Source of the DNA: Aphrophora alni
Taxonomy: Eukaryota > Arthropoda > Insecta > Hemiptera > Aphrophoridae
Assembly: GCA_963513935.1 (NCBI GenBank)
Contig: OY740769.1
Span: 69,953,712-70,017,711, forward strand
Reading direction: 5' to 3'
Length of the DNA stretch: 64,000 nucleotides
The position numbers and the translations under genes are program-made. The first letter of the stretch is position 1. Every line of letters starts with the position of its first letter. Below are positions 1 to 14,965 of the stretch, one piece after another. The notes below the pieces were generated by a model. It was not told where the DNA came from. It saw only the letters and a program-made list of their open reading frames with translations, and searched no databases.

Positions 1-4330
<4,330 letters not shown>

Positions 4331-4349
4331 ATATATATATATATATATA
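4331..4349. repeat. (AT)n microsatellite, short
   Basis: Nineteen bases of alternating A and T. Confidence 0.9.
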
Positions 4350-5931
4350 CATATCGATGGCATGCATTTATTTGCGTTCCCTGAGCATGTGTGTTATTTA
4401 AAATAGGTTGTAAAATTTGAAGGTTTCTGATATTATACATTAAATGGGGTGAAAAATTAGATTTTGTTGTTCAAGCTTTTTTAAGAGGAGGCCGGATTGA
4501 TCGAGTGTTGAACACGATGCTTATATATAGACGAATACTATAAATCGCTGCTTATATATTTAAACACAGCCAATATTACACATTAGTGATACTGTACTTA
4601 GTTGGAAGTAGTGTGTACAACGTCAATAGTTAACAGGAAAATTATGTAATATGTTCTTTGTTTATTTTTCAATACTTAATATAAAAACTTCATTTTTCCA
4701 TTTAAAAGCAGTGATTTTTTATACATTTTAATTTTAAAACTGAAAGTAAAATACAAGAAAAATAGAAAAAAGTGTATGAATCATTATTAATCTTTATTTA
4801 TTTTGTTTAAAGTTTAATTTAAGTGAGGTAAAATATCAATATTCCAACCATAACCTTCCTTCAAAATACTTTTGTTCCACACGTACATAAAGCGTCTTTC
4901 ATTGGCCCGGCTAGTAGTTCACTCTTTCTCCGAGGGGAATAAGAATTCAGTAATTTAGTCTGTTGACAGTGTAGACAAATTTTTTTCAGTCTTGGAGAAT
5001 ATTTATTGTTGTCGTGTGTAGTGCAGGTGTATTGTTTACTTGTTTAAAATATTGCTTTGTTTTGTTCTGTGATGGAAACATAATAAGTTTTCGGATTTTA
5101 CGAAGAAAAGACGATTCGACCTAGAATTACAACGCTATAACACCGAAAGAAGGTACATTGAATTGATATATACAATTATTTATAAATGTAAACTACATTA
5201 TTTGTTCTGAAATAACATTTTAAATGAATAGTAAAAGCCAAAAATGGATTTGTCATGAAGTCTGTAACTATTATAGACTATAAAATACAATCAAATGCTA
5301 TAACTCTGGTTTAACCATTATGGACGATGAGAGATTAGTGATGTATTGCTCCACTTACACACACGGCCTGCCTGCTTGACCCATCCCGTCCCGAGCACGT
5401 TCTGGACGTAATATTTGTTGAAATTCCATATTATAAGTTAAATAAATTATTACCATTGTTAACTTCGTAAAGTAATAAGAACAAAAAGAACACGACTGAA
5501 ATCATTGACTTTTACAAATAAAAGGCTATAAATGAACACATAATAGCACTCATTCATCAAAATAATGTATTTTAAATTATTTACGCAATATTTACATTTT
5601 GTAAAAATCGAAATTTCTGTATGACGATATAAATGTGATTATAAAATTACAATCAACAATTTAATACAAAATAGGCTGCCAAAGACATTAATATAAATTT
5701 TACTAATTAATGCGTTACAAATAAGGGCATTCCAGAAATAACATCTTAACCCATTACACGATTGTATATCTTTATTGGTTCATTATATATCGAAGGAAAT
5801 TGGTAGAAGATTGCATTTAAAAAATGAAATTTGGAAATTTTCTTCCTTACGTCAGCTCTAAGTATATGCGGGCAGAATTTTTTTAGTTTTAATTCCAATT
5901 ATTAACGAAGCTTTATGCTAACTTAACGTTG

Positions 5932-5934
<3 letters not shown>
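4350..5934. other. AT-rich DNA; weak exon-like patch
   Basis: Mostly featureless. About 4890-5155 is less AT-rich and ends near 5151-5156 in AAG followed by GTACAT, which could be a splice donor. A T-run followed by CAGTC at about 4980-4991 could be read either as a splice acceptor or as an arthropod-type initiator. No open frame supports it, so this is only a possible untranslated first exon. A somewhat GC-richer patch lies at 5365-5410. Confidence 0.4.

Positions 5935-5997
<63 letters not shown>
5935..5997. repeat. (AT)n microsatellite, 63 bp
   Basis: A pure alternating TA array of 63 bases. Confidence 0.98.
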
Positions 5998-5999
<2 letters not shown>

Positions 6000-7097
6000 G
6001 TTGTAAATATATATGTATTTTCTATTCAAATTATTTGTTCCCAATTTTATAATTGCATTTATACCGTCATATGGCAATGTACATTTAACAGAGTTGTAAC
6101 ATTGTGTAAAACGATATAAATCGATATACAGTACTTTTATGAATAATTCCTATTATTTTGTGTCAATTATTAGCCACTTATCTATAAAAGCTGATAAAAT
6201 AAAACCGTGTTTGGACTCGTTGACCTTGTTATTTTACGTAGATGCCAATGGTGATAATTTATTTAACATATAAATTCAAATTTAACATATTTACTCAAAC
6301 AAGTTTTAAACCCAGTACCTTGTATTACAACGTTTAGGTCAGTTTGACACGCACCAGACGTAAACAAATTATGACTCATTTGCTACGTGCTGCCTCACCC
6401 AGTTGTCAGTACAAATATTTTATATAGACATGATATAAACGCAAAAAGGAAGTTTAATAATCTGAAAAAAGTGATTTAAGGTAATCTTTTAAATTCAAAG
6501 ATATCTTCTAAAGTATTCATTTTAAGGACCTATTATGAACTTTAAAATCAATTTTACATCATTAAATTTAGATAAAAAAGATATGTTAGACATTTATATT
6601 AGTTCAAAGTAACATGTAGATGCATAGGAGATAAATTAACCTTCACATTAGTCCTCGTAATTTATAAGAAAATATTGTATAAAACATTGTGATGTACCTA
6701 ATATAATATAATTCTAATTTTTTTTTTTAATTCGAATATAGCGAAATCGGTTTCAAAATGTAATCCAATTTTTTTTTGGTGGTTATGTACAGTTGTTTAT
6801 GTCATTATTTGATTGAATTTGCTCACATTCAGCATGGGATAGAAGACCTTTTATAATGGATTGTTTTACATGTACAAGTTAACTGAAATATAATCATATT
6901 TCATTACAATATGGGTATGAATATAGAATTTCTTAAACATTGTTAGAATTTTAACGAATAATAATAATAATAATGTTTACAAATTTAATTTATTAACTCT
7001 CAGTTATCAATAGATTTTATGAAAACCAATACAAAACCTTCTAATTTGCATCAAATTATTTATTATTTAAAATTCATAATAAAATTATATTATTAAT
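5998..7097. other. AT-rich DNA, no gene seen
   Basis: I see no supportable feature. There are short poly-T runs near 6719-6730 and 6770-6777, and an (AAT)n run near 6957-6974. Confidence 0.6.
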
Positions 7098-7336
7098 AAA
7101 TATAACACAAAATTTAATAATCCAAATTGGAGATGTTTTCCTGTACCAAGCAGATGTATGTCTCGCCTAGTGTTTTCAATTTAGTGATTTATGTAACTAG
7201 GTCAGGTAAAACAGTGTTTCAATAAGGGTTGTTCCGAACACACTCTTCCGCCTTTATAGTGAAAAATCACAATGTAATACTCTTCTAGAATAGTAGACAA
7301 TTATTTGATTTTCTTCCATCATACAAATTTCCAGCA
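7098..7336. repeat. Dispersed repeat R1, copy a
   Basis: This block aligns by eye, on the same strand, with 44500-44714 at roughly 70% identity. Shared anchors include AACTAGGTCAG, ATAAGGGTTGTT and a CTCCATCA/TTCCATCA motif. It is therefore an old dispersed repeat of unknown class. Together with the R2 block at 10.9 kb it is repeated in the same order and orientation at 44.5 and 50 kb, so R1 and R2 may be the two ends of one larger element. Boundaries are approximate. The family was not identified. Confidence 0.7.
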
Positions 7337-8741
7337 AATATGGAAATACCCAATAAAATAAAGACATAATGTTTCCCGCTTTGTCTATATTAATCTATAT
7401 AACACACCGTGCAACTTGTTGGGTGTCTGACTTGTTGGAAATCATCATTCATAGCTCAACTGTGACACTTACCAAATATGTGTTTCCTAACACCTGCTCA
7501 CTCATAATTACGTTGATTTCAAAAAATGTTAAAAATATCAACACAAATAAATTGTATCCCAAGATGATCCTTCAATTAATCCATGAGATTAACAAGAGGA
7601 GGAAGGAATTGGATATGTATCACATGGGGTGTAATTATCCAGGAAGAGGAAAGAGTAAAAGTTTAAAGCGCCATACTCTTCTTACTTATATTTCCTCAAT
7701 CCCTTGACATCGTTCAGTCGTTAAGTTTTAAAAAGTTTGATGCCAATATTCCAGAACGACGACAAAATGACTTTCCCATCTGTATCCATGTGATATATTA
7801 GGAGTCGTTAACACGGTCTCCGAAATCTTGATTCGTGTTTTAAAGTGGACAGACTTTTATAAGATTTAAAAGTTATATAGATGCAAATAAAAGAAAACTA
7901 ATTGTTGCCGGTAACGTGTATAATTACGTTAAGCACGAAATACAGGGTTCTTCAAAGAGGTGTTAACACTTTTATGGAATTAATTTATTTAATGCTCACG
8001 AAGATTATTATGCATTACGCTGTTATAGAAAGTCACATAGAATAGTAGTAACAAAGATATCTTTAGAGATATGTTTCTTACTTGTTCCTATCGATAGATT
8101 TCTGAAAACGATGAAATTAATGTTATTTCCATTGCACATCTAAACATCTAAGGTAAGAATACTATGTATGATAGTTGAAATCCTATGTCTCACTTTACCT
8201 ATGTGCTGTGAACTCCCTCGTTTAACATCCCCCACGACCAGAAATAGTTTATTGTGAAATACGGCTATCGAGCAGACCAACGGAGCAACTCAGCTGTTCC
8301 AACCCATCGATTTGAAAAATATGAATTTAAAAAGTTGCTAACAATGATAGAGTAGTGACATGGTGTACTGTCCAGTTAAAAATAGCCAGTTATTACAAAA
8401 ATTTAAAAGATGTTTTCAATAAAATAAGAACTTATTTCCATTCACTATTTCCTTTTCGAAAAAATTGGGCAACTATAACATTCAATATTACGCCAACCCA
8501 AATAATAGCGTTATACAAAGCTCTTTCATATTCGTGTACTTCTCTGGGATTTTCTGTACCACAATTTACACAATTGGAAGGAACGTTGTTTAATTACAGA
8601 AGATTTTTTAAATAATAAGTGTTTCAAAGCAGCTAAACTGCTTTCATTTATCTTCAATACTCAGGACCTGAACCACTTGTAAATGGTAAGGTTTAATTCT
8701 TAAATTGTTATACAATTACTGACGCGCGATCGATTCCTATT
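7337..8741. other. Between R1 and R2: no gene seen
   Basis: Two open frames of 112 and 86 codons lie on the plus strand (7369-7707 and 8355-8615). Neither shows a recognisable domain, and nothing like them appears between the other R1/R2 pair, so I treat them as unproven. This stretch could be the interior of the putative R1-R2 element. Confidence 0.45.
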
Positions 8742-8839
8742 TATAAACTGCAGTATCTTGTCGACTTTCCAGCCTCCTGAATAACGGCTATGTTCGAATC
8801 ACTTCTTACAATACGCTTGGGGCCACCTTGCCCTTGCAG
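8742..8839 (-). pseudogene. Transposase DNA-binding-like fragment
   Basis: The minus strand has about 30 codons without a stop, with the pattern GGPKRIVRSDSNIAVIQEA followed by a KST-R stretch, ending in TAA. From memory this resembles the linker and second helix-turn-helix of Tc1/mariner-like insect transposases, where a GPKR- or GRPR-type turn is followed by VRT-x-ENI-x-AV. The surrounding 8700-8990 is less AT-rich than its neighbours, as expected for an old coding insertion. No catalytic domain or inverted termini were found. The similarity is short and was not checked by search. Confidence 0.33.
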
Positions 8840-10874
8840 TTATTACTACAAATCCGGTTAAACGGAAATTTGTATAAATCCCATGAATGATTGACCGACT
8901 AGGAGGTGCTTTACAAAAAAGTACTTCGCATCGTTTTCTCGCAATGGTTCCAGACTTGAACATTTCCGTACAACTTGCAAAACATATTTTAACTTCTACT
9001 CTCTAACACCCCCCCATTTTAATATTTACTGAATAAAATTACAGAAAATATATATACAATGTCTTATTTCAAACTACTACGGCTGATTACAAAATCAGCT
9101 ATAAAAACATAAATATTATAAAACAGGGTAGCCAACTAACACGATTAAATAATTCCTTAATTTTACATATTTGTGTAACCCTGTGGAATCATTATTGAAG
9201 TAATGCCTACAGTGTATTGCCGTATCATAAAATAATTCTATGTTAAAATTGTAAAAATTGAAAAAAAAAGAAGAAAAAAAAAATCTTTAGTTTCACTCTT
9301 TTCTAACAACTTATTTACTATTATATTTTCAATTATTAAATTATGAACACATAATCCAGAGAAAATTAGTTAAAAAGTAGGTAATTATTACAATTTATGT
9401 GGATAAATAATCGACGCCTCCGCATCTTCAGTATATTCTTCGTTCTACGTCCTATAATTTGAATGTCTGCCACATTGCTTGTAGGTTAGTGTTTTCTTCT
9501 TACTTGTGCGTAAATATTTAATATAAACCTCAAAAATTTATTTTAAAATAAATCATAGGCCTAATCGAATATAATCATGTTTAAAAAATGGCTCTGCCAT
9601 AAGTCCGATTTATTGATTTTAAAACAAAAAGATTTTCATCCAGTCAACAAATGTAGTCTTTAATTACGTAAATAATCGAAATGGTTAACGACCTTTCTCC
9701 TGAAATCTTCATCTCATGTTTTTAATGAAATGTACAGTTTGAATTAAACATTAATCAAGAAGGAAAACCTACTTCTCAGGAGTAATTTATAAAACAAAAT
9801 TGTATTTTTAAATGGTTTTATTACATAAATCTTGTTGTATTTCTGTTAAATAAACAAATGAAAAAATATATAAACATTTAGTACCCTATTACTTAGTTTT
9901 GATATATAGTGCAGGTACGAATGTGTTTGCAGTTAAAGAAACTAGAGACTATCGCCTCTTAATCACAGTGTGATGTAGTAAATAAAATAAGTTATTTCTA
10001 CAGGTGTGTACGGTGCGACATTTGGGTGAATAAATAATAGAAAAAGAATATTGTTTACGTCAGACAATAAAGTACGAAATTTCCAATGTTTGTTGTTAAG
10101 TACAAAGTGAAACGGATACGGATTTTGTTTCAAATGAAAGGAATAAAAACTATTAAGTTTGAATCATTCCTTCCATTCGTTATCGTAACGACCAATTGGA
10201 CCAATTCCGTAAAAATTTTATTAAAATACACAAATCTCTAAATCAATTTGAAGTTAGGTTAACCATCACGATTCACGAAAAATGATCATCACTATAGTCG
10301 TATATATTATTTTTGTTGTGTAATATAATATTTTACTAGAACTATTGGAATATTTTTCCTTTACTATATGACCAAACTAGAACAAAAACTTTCTTACACA
10401 ATCTTTCACTAATAAAAATTGTCAATACAAAAGATGTACCAGATTTTTGTACGACACTGACCATAACAAAAACGGTTAAAGGTTCAAGATGCAATAACAA
10501 ATGTCCTATGTTCCTGTGTATGACGTAGTATGATTTTATATTTTATAATTTTATAATTTTCAAATTGTATTTCAAACTATAGGTTATCAAAAAAGACATA
10601 AGTAGTGAAATGAGGTATGAATACTTTGTAAATCACGAAGTAGTGTTAAAATTTACAAATTGAACTGTTACACAACTTACATTACCTAAATATAAAATAG
10701 TCATTAAAGAAGATTATAAGTATCTAAACAAATTGTCTAAATACACAAAACATGGTTTTACAACGGTTGGTTATGTTATATATTCCAGTTACAATTTTAA
10801 ATACATTTGAATATCGTAAATAATGTGATATTTGTTTGCAACAATCTGTATCGACTGCTTTCTGTTTAGGAATT
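8840..10874. other. Between R1 and R2: no gene seen
   Basis: AT-rich and without a recognisable frame. There is a C-run near 9007-9014 and an A-rich run at about 9260-9282. It may be the decayed interior of an R1-R2 element, but I could not align it with the 44.7-49.9 kb interval. Confidence 0.5.
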
Positions 10875-11060
10875 TCTTACTGTATTTATTTGAAGATATT
10901 CCTGGTATTTCATATGTATTTAATAACCAATGTCGAGTATTTATTTTCTCGCTCCACGTTTTCTCTTGTGAGTTTAACATAAACTTACCTTGTATTTTTC
11001 GCCGTTTGTAATATCAAACACAAAGACAACGTTTGTTCTTCGTTTGTTATTATTCATGAA
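10875..11060 (-). repeat. Dispersed repeat R2, copy a
   Basis: This block aligns with 49930-50150. Shared anchors are ATATGTRTTYAATAACCAAT, a CGCTCCA/TGCTCCA motif and ATTATTCAT. On the minus strand both copies begin with ATGAATAATA and encode MNN, one variable residue, then RR. Copy a continues to a consensus splice donor (AAG|GTAAGT, about 10981-10990), and downstream both copies can be read as WLLNTY. This suggests the 5' part of a decayed gene-like unit, possibly a transposon ORF. Weaker similarity (GATATTGGTTTRTA on the minus strand) continues to about 11360. The family is unidentified. Confidence 0.6.
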
Positions 11061-11817
11061 AAATTATAGGTTTATTTAAATAGTTATGTACACTACTATT
11101 TCAATTCCATAAATTTATATTTAAATTTCAACTCAGTATCTCAAAAATAAGTAATCACAAATTGTCATGATTTTGTATAAAATGTGTTAATATATGAAAT
11201 TAAACATAATTTTTAATGTTTACAATGTTTGCATGAGTGTACAAATCATAACGCAATTCCGTAACCAGAGTTTTACAAATAACTGGGTTACTATTATTTT
11301 GTTTTAACAAAGTCCCGAATAAATGTTATGTATAAAGCACTTTATAAACCAATATCATTTTCCCGAGCTGTGTAAATAGACCACTGAATGTCAATTTTTA
11401 TTGGCGTTTTGAAGTACTGTGTAGTTAAATAATAACAAACTTTACGAGTACAAATTAAACATTCAATCCATGTCATAGCTATATTTTCAATCTATTCATT
11501 AGCTATATTTATTTTATATGAAATAGGAAGATAAGGTAGTCTATCAATTACATTCCTACATTAACTACTTCAACCTCTTAATGAAAAGAAGTATTATGAT
11601 TAACCTAATACTATGAAAAGGTGTTTACGGTAATTTTTTCAATGTTTCTAGCCGCTAGTAACAATTTAAAACATTTTCAGAATCATGTTTACTCTCAAGA
11701 AAGGGTGGCCAGATTATGTAATTACATTATTTTTCTACGAAATATAACATTTAGTGTTAAGTATAAATAACTGGAAAGATGTAATGAACATTTTATGATA
11801 AAATATCATAAATGTTA
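11061..11817. other. AT-rich DNA, no gene seen
   Basis: The first part, to about 11360, may belong to repeat R2 (weak similarity to 50150-50375). The remainder to the left edge of the TIR element shows nothing recognisable. Confidence 0.45.
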
Positions 11818-11984
11818 GTGTGTAATGTTACACCTTTTGCATTCAAGAAAGTTTAAAATAAAAATAGTAGTAAAGAATCCAATGATTAACAAATCTGTAA
11901 ACAAAAAAAATTGTAAGTATTTTATTATCTATTACTAAAAATCATTTAATAAACTACCAAATATAACATTACAAAATACATATT
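11818..11984 (+). repeat. Left terminal inverted repeat
   Basis: Inverted match to 14801-14963. It is identical from the terminus for 51 bp and then about 90% identical, with one 5-base A-run length difference and scattered substitutions. The inner boundary is approximate, since the match fades after CCAAATATAAC. Confidence 0.85.
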
Positions 11985-12246
11985 TAGTTTTTTTTCAAGA
12001 AATTTAAAATCAACAACTTTTAGTATTAATGAATTATAAAAAAAGTTCTCTTTGAACTTGATTATATGCCTGGCATCATGAAATTGTGACTTTAATACAA
12101 AGGGATACAAATGTTGTTATGAAGTACTCTACACTCGTGAATTCAAATAATATCACGTCCATCTTAAACTACACGTCATTAAGTATTGTAAGTATTTAAT
12201 GGAAGTGTTACCTATCTTATAGTTTTTGAAGGATGACCTTGAATCA

Positions 12247-12447
12247 TCAAATGAGGTCACCAAGAACGATCATGAATGGCTTACCGGGAGACTTGAAGCA
12301 TGCTAACGATGGAGGACGTCTTTCATCGGCTCCTGATTTTCTCCAATACCTAAGCACATCTATGAGGTTGTCACCATAAAATTTAAATCTCAATAACCAG
12401 AGGTTTTCTATCTTTTGAATGACCTTCAGGTCACTTAATGAGCACAA
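12247..12447 (-). other. 66-codon frame inside the TIR element
   Basis: The stretch is less AT-rich than its surroundings. The predicted peptide is hydrophilic to mixed and I do not recognise a family. On the minus strand a pyrimidine-rich stretch ending in CCAAG lies just before the start, which could be a splice acceptor. It may be a piece of host gene captured by the transposon, or chance. There is no second open frame to make a longer protein. Confidence 0.2.
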
Positions 12448-13311
12448 TAACTTGGAACATTGTGAATTTTAGGATATGGGAATAAGTAACGTAAATATGT
12501 TTTTAAATATAATGAAATGATGTAAACAGATATATCTGGAAAATAATATAATAACAATCACTATGCCGTTTCATTAGAATTTGAATTAACTAAAATAAAC
12601 TACATAATTTATTTAACAACGGATATTCCATTTCCGAAAATCGAAATATTTTTTGAAATTTATATCGCATTGAATGAACAAATTTGTATCAAATACTCCC
12701 GTAATGCATTCATTATCAAAGTTTTCTTTACGTTGCAAAAGGTGTTAAGAGTTTTTGTCATATTTTTCCGTATAATACCATAATGGGCCGTTTTGAAAAT
12801 GTACAAAATAAGTTCTACAAAATTAAAAGTATTATTATTTTAATAAAAATAGTGATTACCAAACTTGGACTAAAAATTTCATCACTTTCTGTGATATTTT
12901 AAATTTGAGAAGTTAGAAATTTCTTTAGCAAAACACTTGTTTCTTTATTTTTATGTCATGAATCGATTTCTGAAAAACCGCACTCTCATAATCACCAACT
13001 CTATATAGCCACTCTTTTTTGTAATCTTGTGTTGCTGAACTAGGGGCTCATTACCCTATTACTTTATTGTTTATGAGTTCTGGAATCTATCAATTTGATA
13101 CCTCCCTTGAAGTTCAATTTAAACCCCCCTTTGTAAGGTCTCTTCAGCCTTATTTCTTACTGCTTCAGATCTTTACTATATTCTCAAGTTAATACTATGT
13201 CCATGTGTTTGTGCTACTTTTACTCATTTTTTGTTCCTTATTTACCCAAGCCATGTTCATTATCTGTTGTATACGAACAAACAACATTTATTTGCTTTGT
13301 TATTTAATAAC

Positions 13312-13348
13312 AAACTTTGCTTTGTTATTTAATAACAAAGCAAAGTTT
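13312..13348. repeat. Perfect 18-bp palindrome, 1-nt spacer
   Basis: Arms 13312-13329 and 13331-13348 are exact reverse complements around a single T. The unit TTTGCTTTGTTATTTAATAA is also present directly just upstream (about 13291-13310), so a short sequence has been duplicated both directly and inverted. It lies inside the 3.15-kb TIR element. Confidence 0.9.
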
Positions 13349-13681
13349 ATTTTATTTTATACCTTATTTCAGATTGTGTTTTATTTATTTTTTTTTTATC
13401 AGACAACACCTCCTGGATCGTAAAACATGAACAGAGGTTGTTAGCTTAATGAGGCGAAGCATTGTTGTAAATAATAGTTTGTTAAACTCCTCAAAGCATA
13501 TTTTATATTTCAGTGCTGCCGGTCTAAACAAGAAATTTTACGTCGTAATTTATGATCATGGGTTCGATGTGGCAGATTCATTTATATAAATTGGTAATTT
13601 ATACGAATTTAAATAAATTATTAAATTTCTTAAAATGTAAATCCAAGAAAATATATCTAGTTTAAAATACCGTTAAACATA

Positions 13682-13684
<3 letters not shown>

Positions 13685-13733
<49 letters not shown>

Positions 13734-13765
13734 ATAATATAATATAATATAATATAATATAATAT
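13685..13765. repeat. (AT)n followed by (AATAT)n
   Basis: 43 bases of alternating TA (13685-13727) run directly into about seven units of the pentamer AATAT. The pentamer probably arose from the dinucleotide tract by slippage. Confidence 0.95.
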
Positions 13766-14547
13766 GAAAATTTAGGTAGATGAATCTGTTTGTTTAAGGA
13801 TTAGGAAAAAATATAGGATATGATTAAAAGTAATTGTCATTAAAATGGTCCTTCTCAAGACTTAAAATTTGCATTTTGATGAGGTATGAATCTCAACGAA
13901 CATTAAATAATAGTCCAACTTCAGAAGAAAATTATAATGTTGAACACATTTTCATTAAAATTTTAATGAAATATATAGATTATGTGTTTTTAAGGAGCTG
14001 CCACATTTTACAACGTTTAATAGTATCTAGTCCTCATGTAGACTAAATATCCAAACTAAAATAAAATATGTGGGACATGTGTAATATTTGATTTTCCTTT
14101 CTGTTGCTGAGCTTAATTTGTTACCAACTAATTGGAAATTGCTGGATAACAACTGCTTTTTTTCTTCTTAGTTTCTTTTATCTACTTTAAAGTAGATTAT
14201 CAACTAAGACACGTTTTATCAGTTTTACCAGGAAATAGATATATTTTTTAAAAGGTTTTAGGACATTAGCTCCTCTTAAACAAGTATTTAATTATTGATC
14301 AAAAGGTTTTTAATGTGTTAAAAAAAAATTAATTTACAAAAGGAAATTTTGTTTTATAAGACCCAAGAAGCAGATCAATAGAGTCGCCCAATACGCAATA
14401 CCGAGGGGCTTCTTGTTCCAAAACAACAAAGAAAAGTAAAACTCTAAAACTGTTGACTAAATTACATATTATTTGGATAAATTTAAATAATCGCAAATCT
14501 AATATTCAAATAAATAAAAGGTTTTGAGTGCAAAAAAAAATATAATA

Positions 14548-14593
14548 AAAATACCACTTATTACAAAAGACACTTTGTAATAAGTGGTATTTT
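14548..14593. repeat. Perfect 20-bp hairpin, 6-nt loop
   Basis: Arms 14548-14567 and 14574-14593 are exact reverse complements. It lies about 210 bp inside the right inverted repeat of the TIR element and could be a structural part of that element or a small secondary insertion. Confidence 0.9.
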
Positions 14594-14800
14594 ATATTTG
14601 TAAATATATCTCCTCTGAAAATATTAGAATGCTATATTATACAATAATTGTTAATTGTTATCAAGCCTCGATACCCTTACGCCGCATAAGATTCGCTGAT
14701 ATATGTCTTAGGATAAAAGCCGTGTACACACAAAACAACACATACACATTCACAAATAATAAATATATAAACACTTCCATCCCACGGTATGATGGTACGT

Positions 14801-14963
14801 TATATATGTTTTTTGTACGTTATATTTGGTAGTTTATTAAATGATTTTTAGTTAGAGATAATAAAATGCTTACAATTTGTTTACATATTTGTAAATCATT
14901 GGATTCTCTACGACTATTTTTATTTTAAACTTTCTTGAATGCAAAAGGTGTAACATTACACAC
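14801..14963 (-). repeat. Right terminal inverted repeat
   Basis: Reverse-complement partner of 11818-11984. The outer end at 14963 is followed by TA. Confidence 0.85.
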
Positions 14964-14965
14964 TA

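Larger units (their letters stand above)
11818..14963. mobile_element. TIR element, 3.15 kb, TA-flanked
   Basis: Two segments of about 165 bp (11818-11984 and 14801-14963) are inverted copies of each other, and both ends are bordered by TA (11816-11817 and 14964-14965). This is the layout of a cut-and-paste DNA transposon that duplicates TA on insertion, as Tc1/mariner-type elements do. The termini read GTGTGTAATGTTACACC and the outermost 51 bp are identical, so the insertion is not very old. The 2.8-kb interior has no transposase that I can recognise, so it is probably non-autonomous and depends on a transposase from elsewhere. The interior holds a 66-codon minus-strand frame (12247-12447), a palindrome (13312-13348), an (AT)n/(AATAT)n tract and a 20-bp hairpin (14548-14593). 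Superfamily assignment rests only on the TA flank and is tentative. Confidence 0.75.

Noticed and set aside
7369..7707. 112-codon plus-strand frame as a gene
   Set aside because: No recognisable domain, composition like the surrounding noncoding DNA, and not conserved between the two R1/R2 copies.
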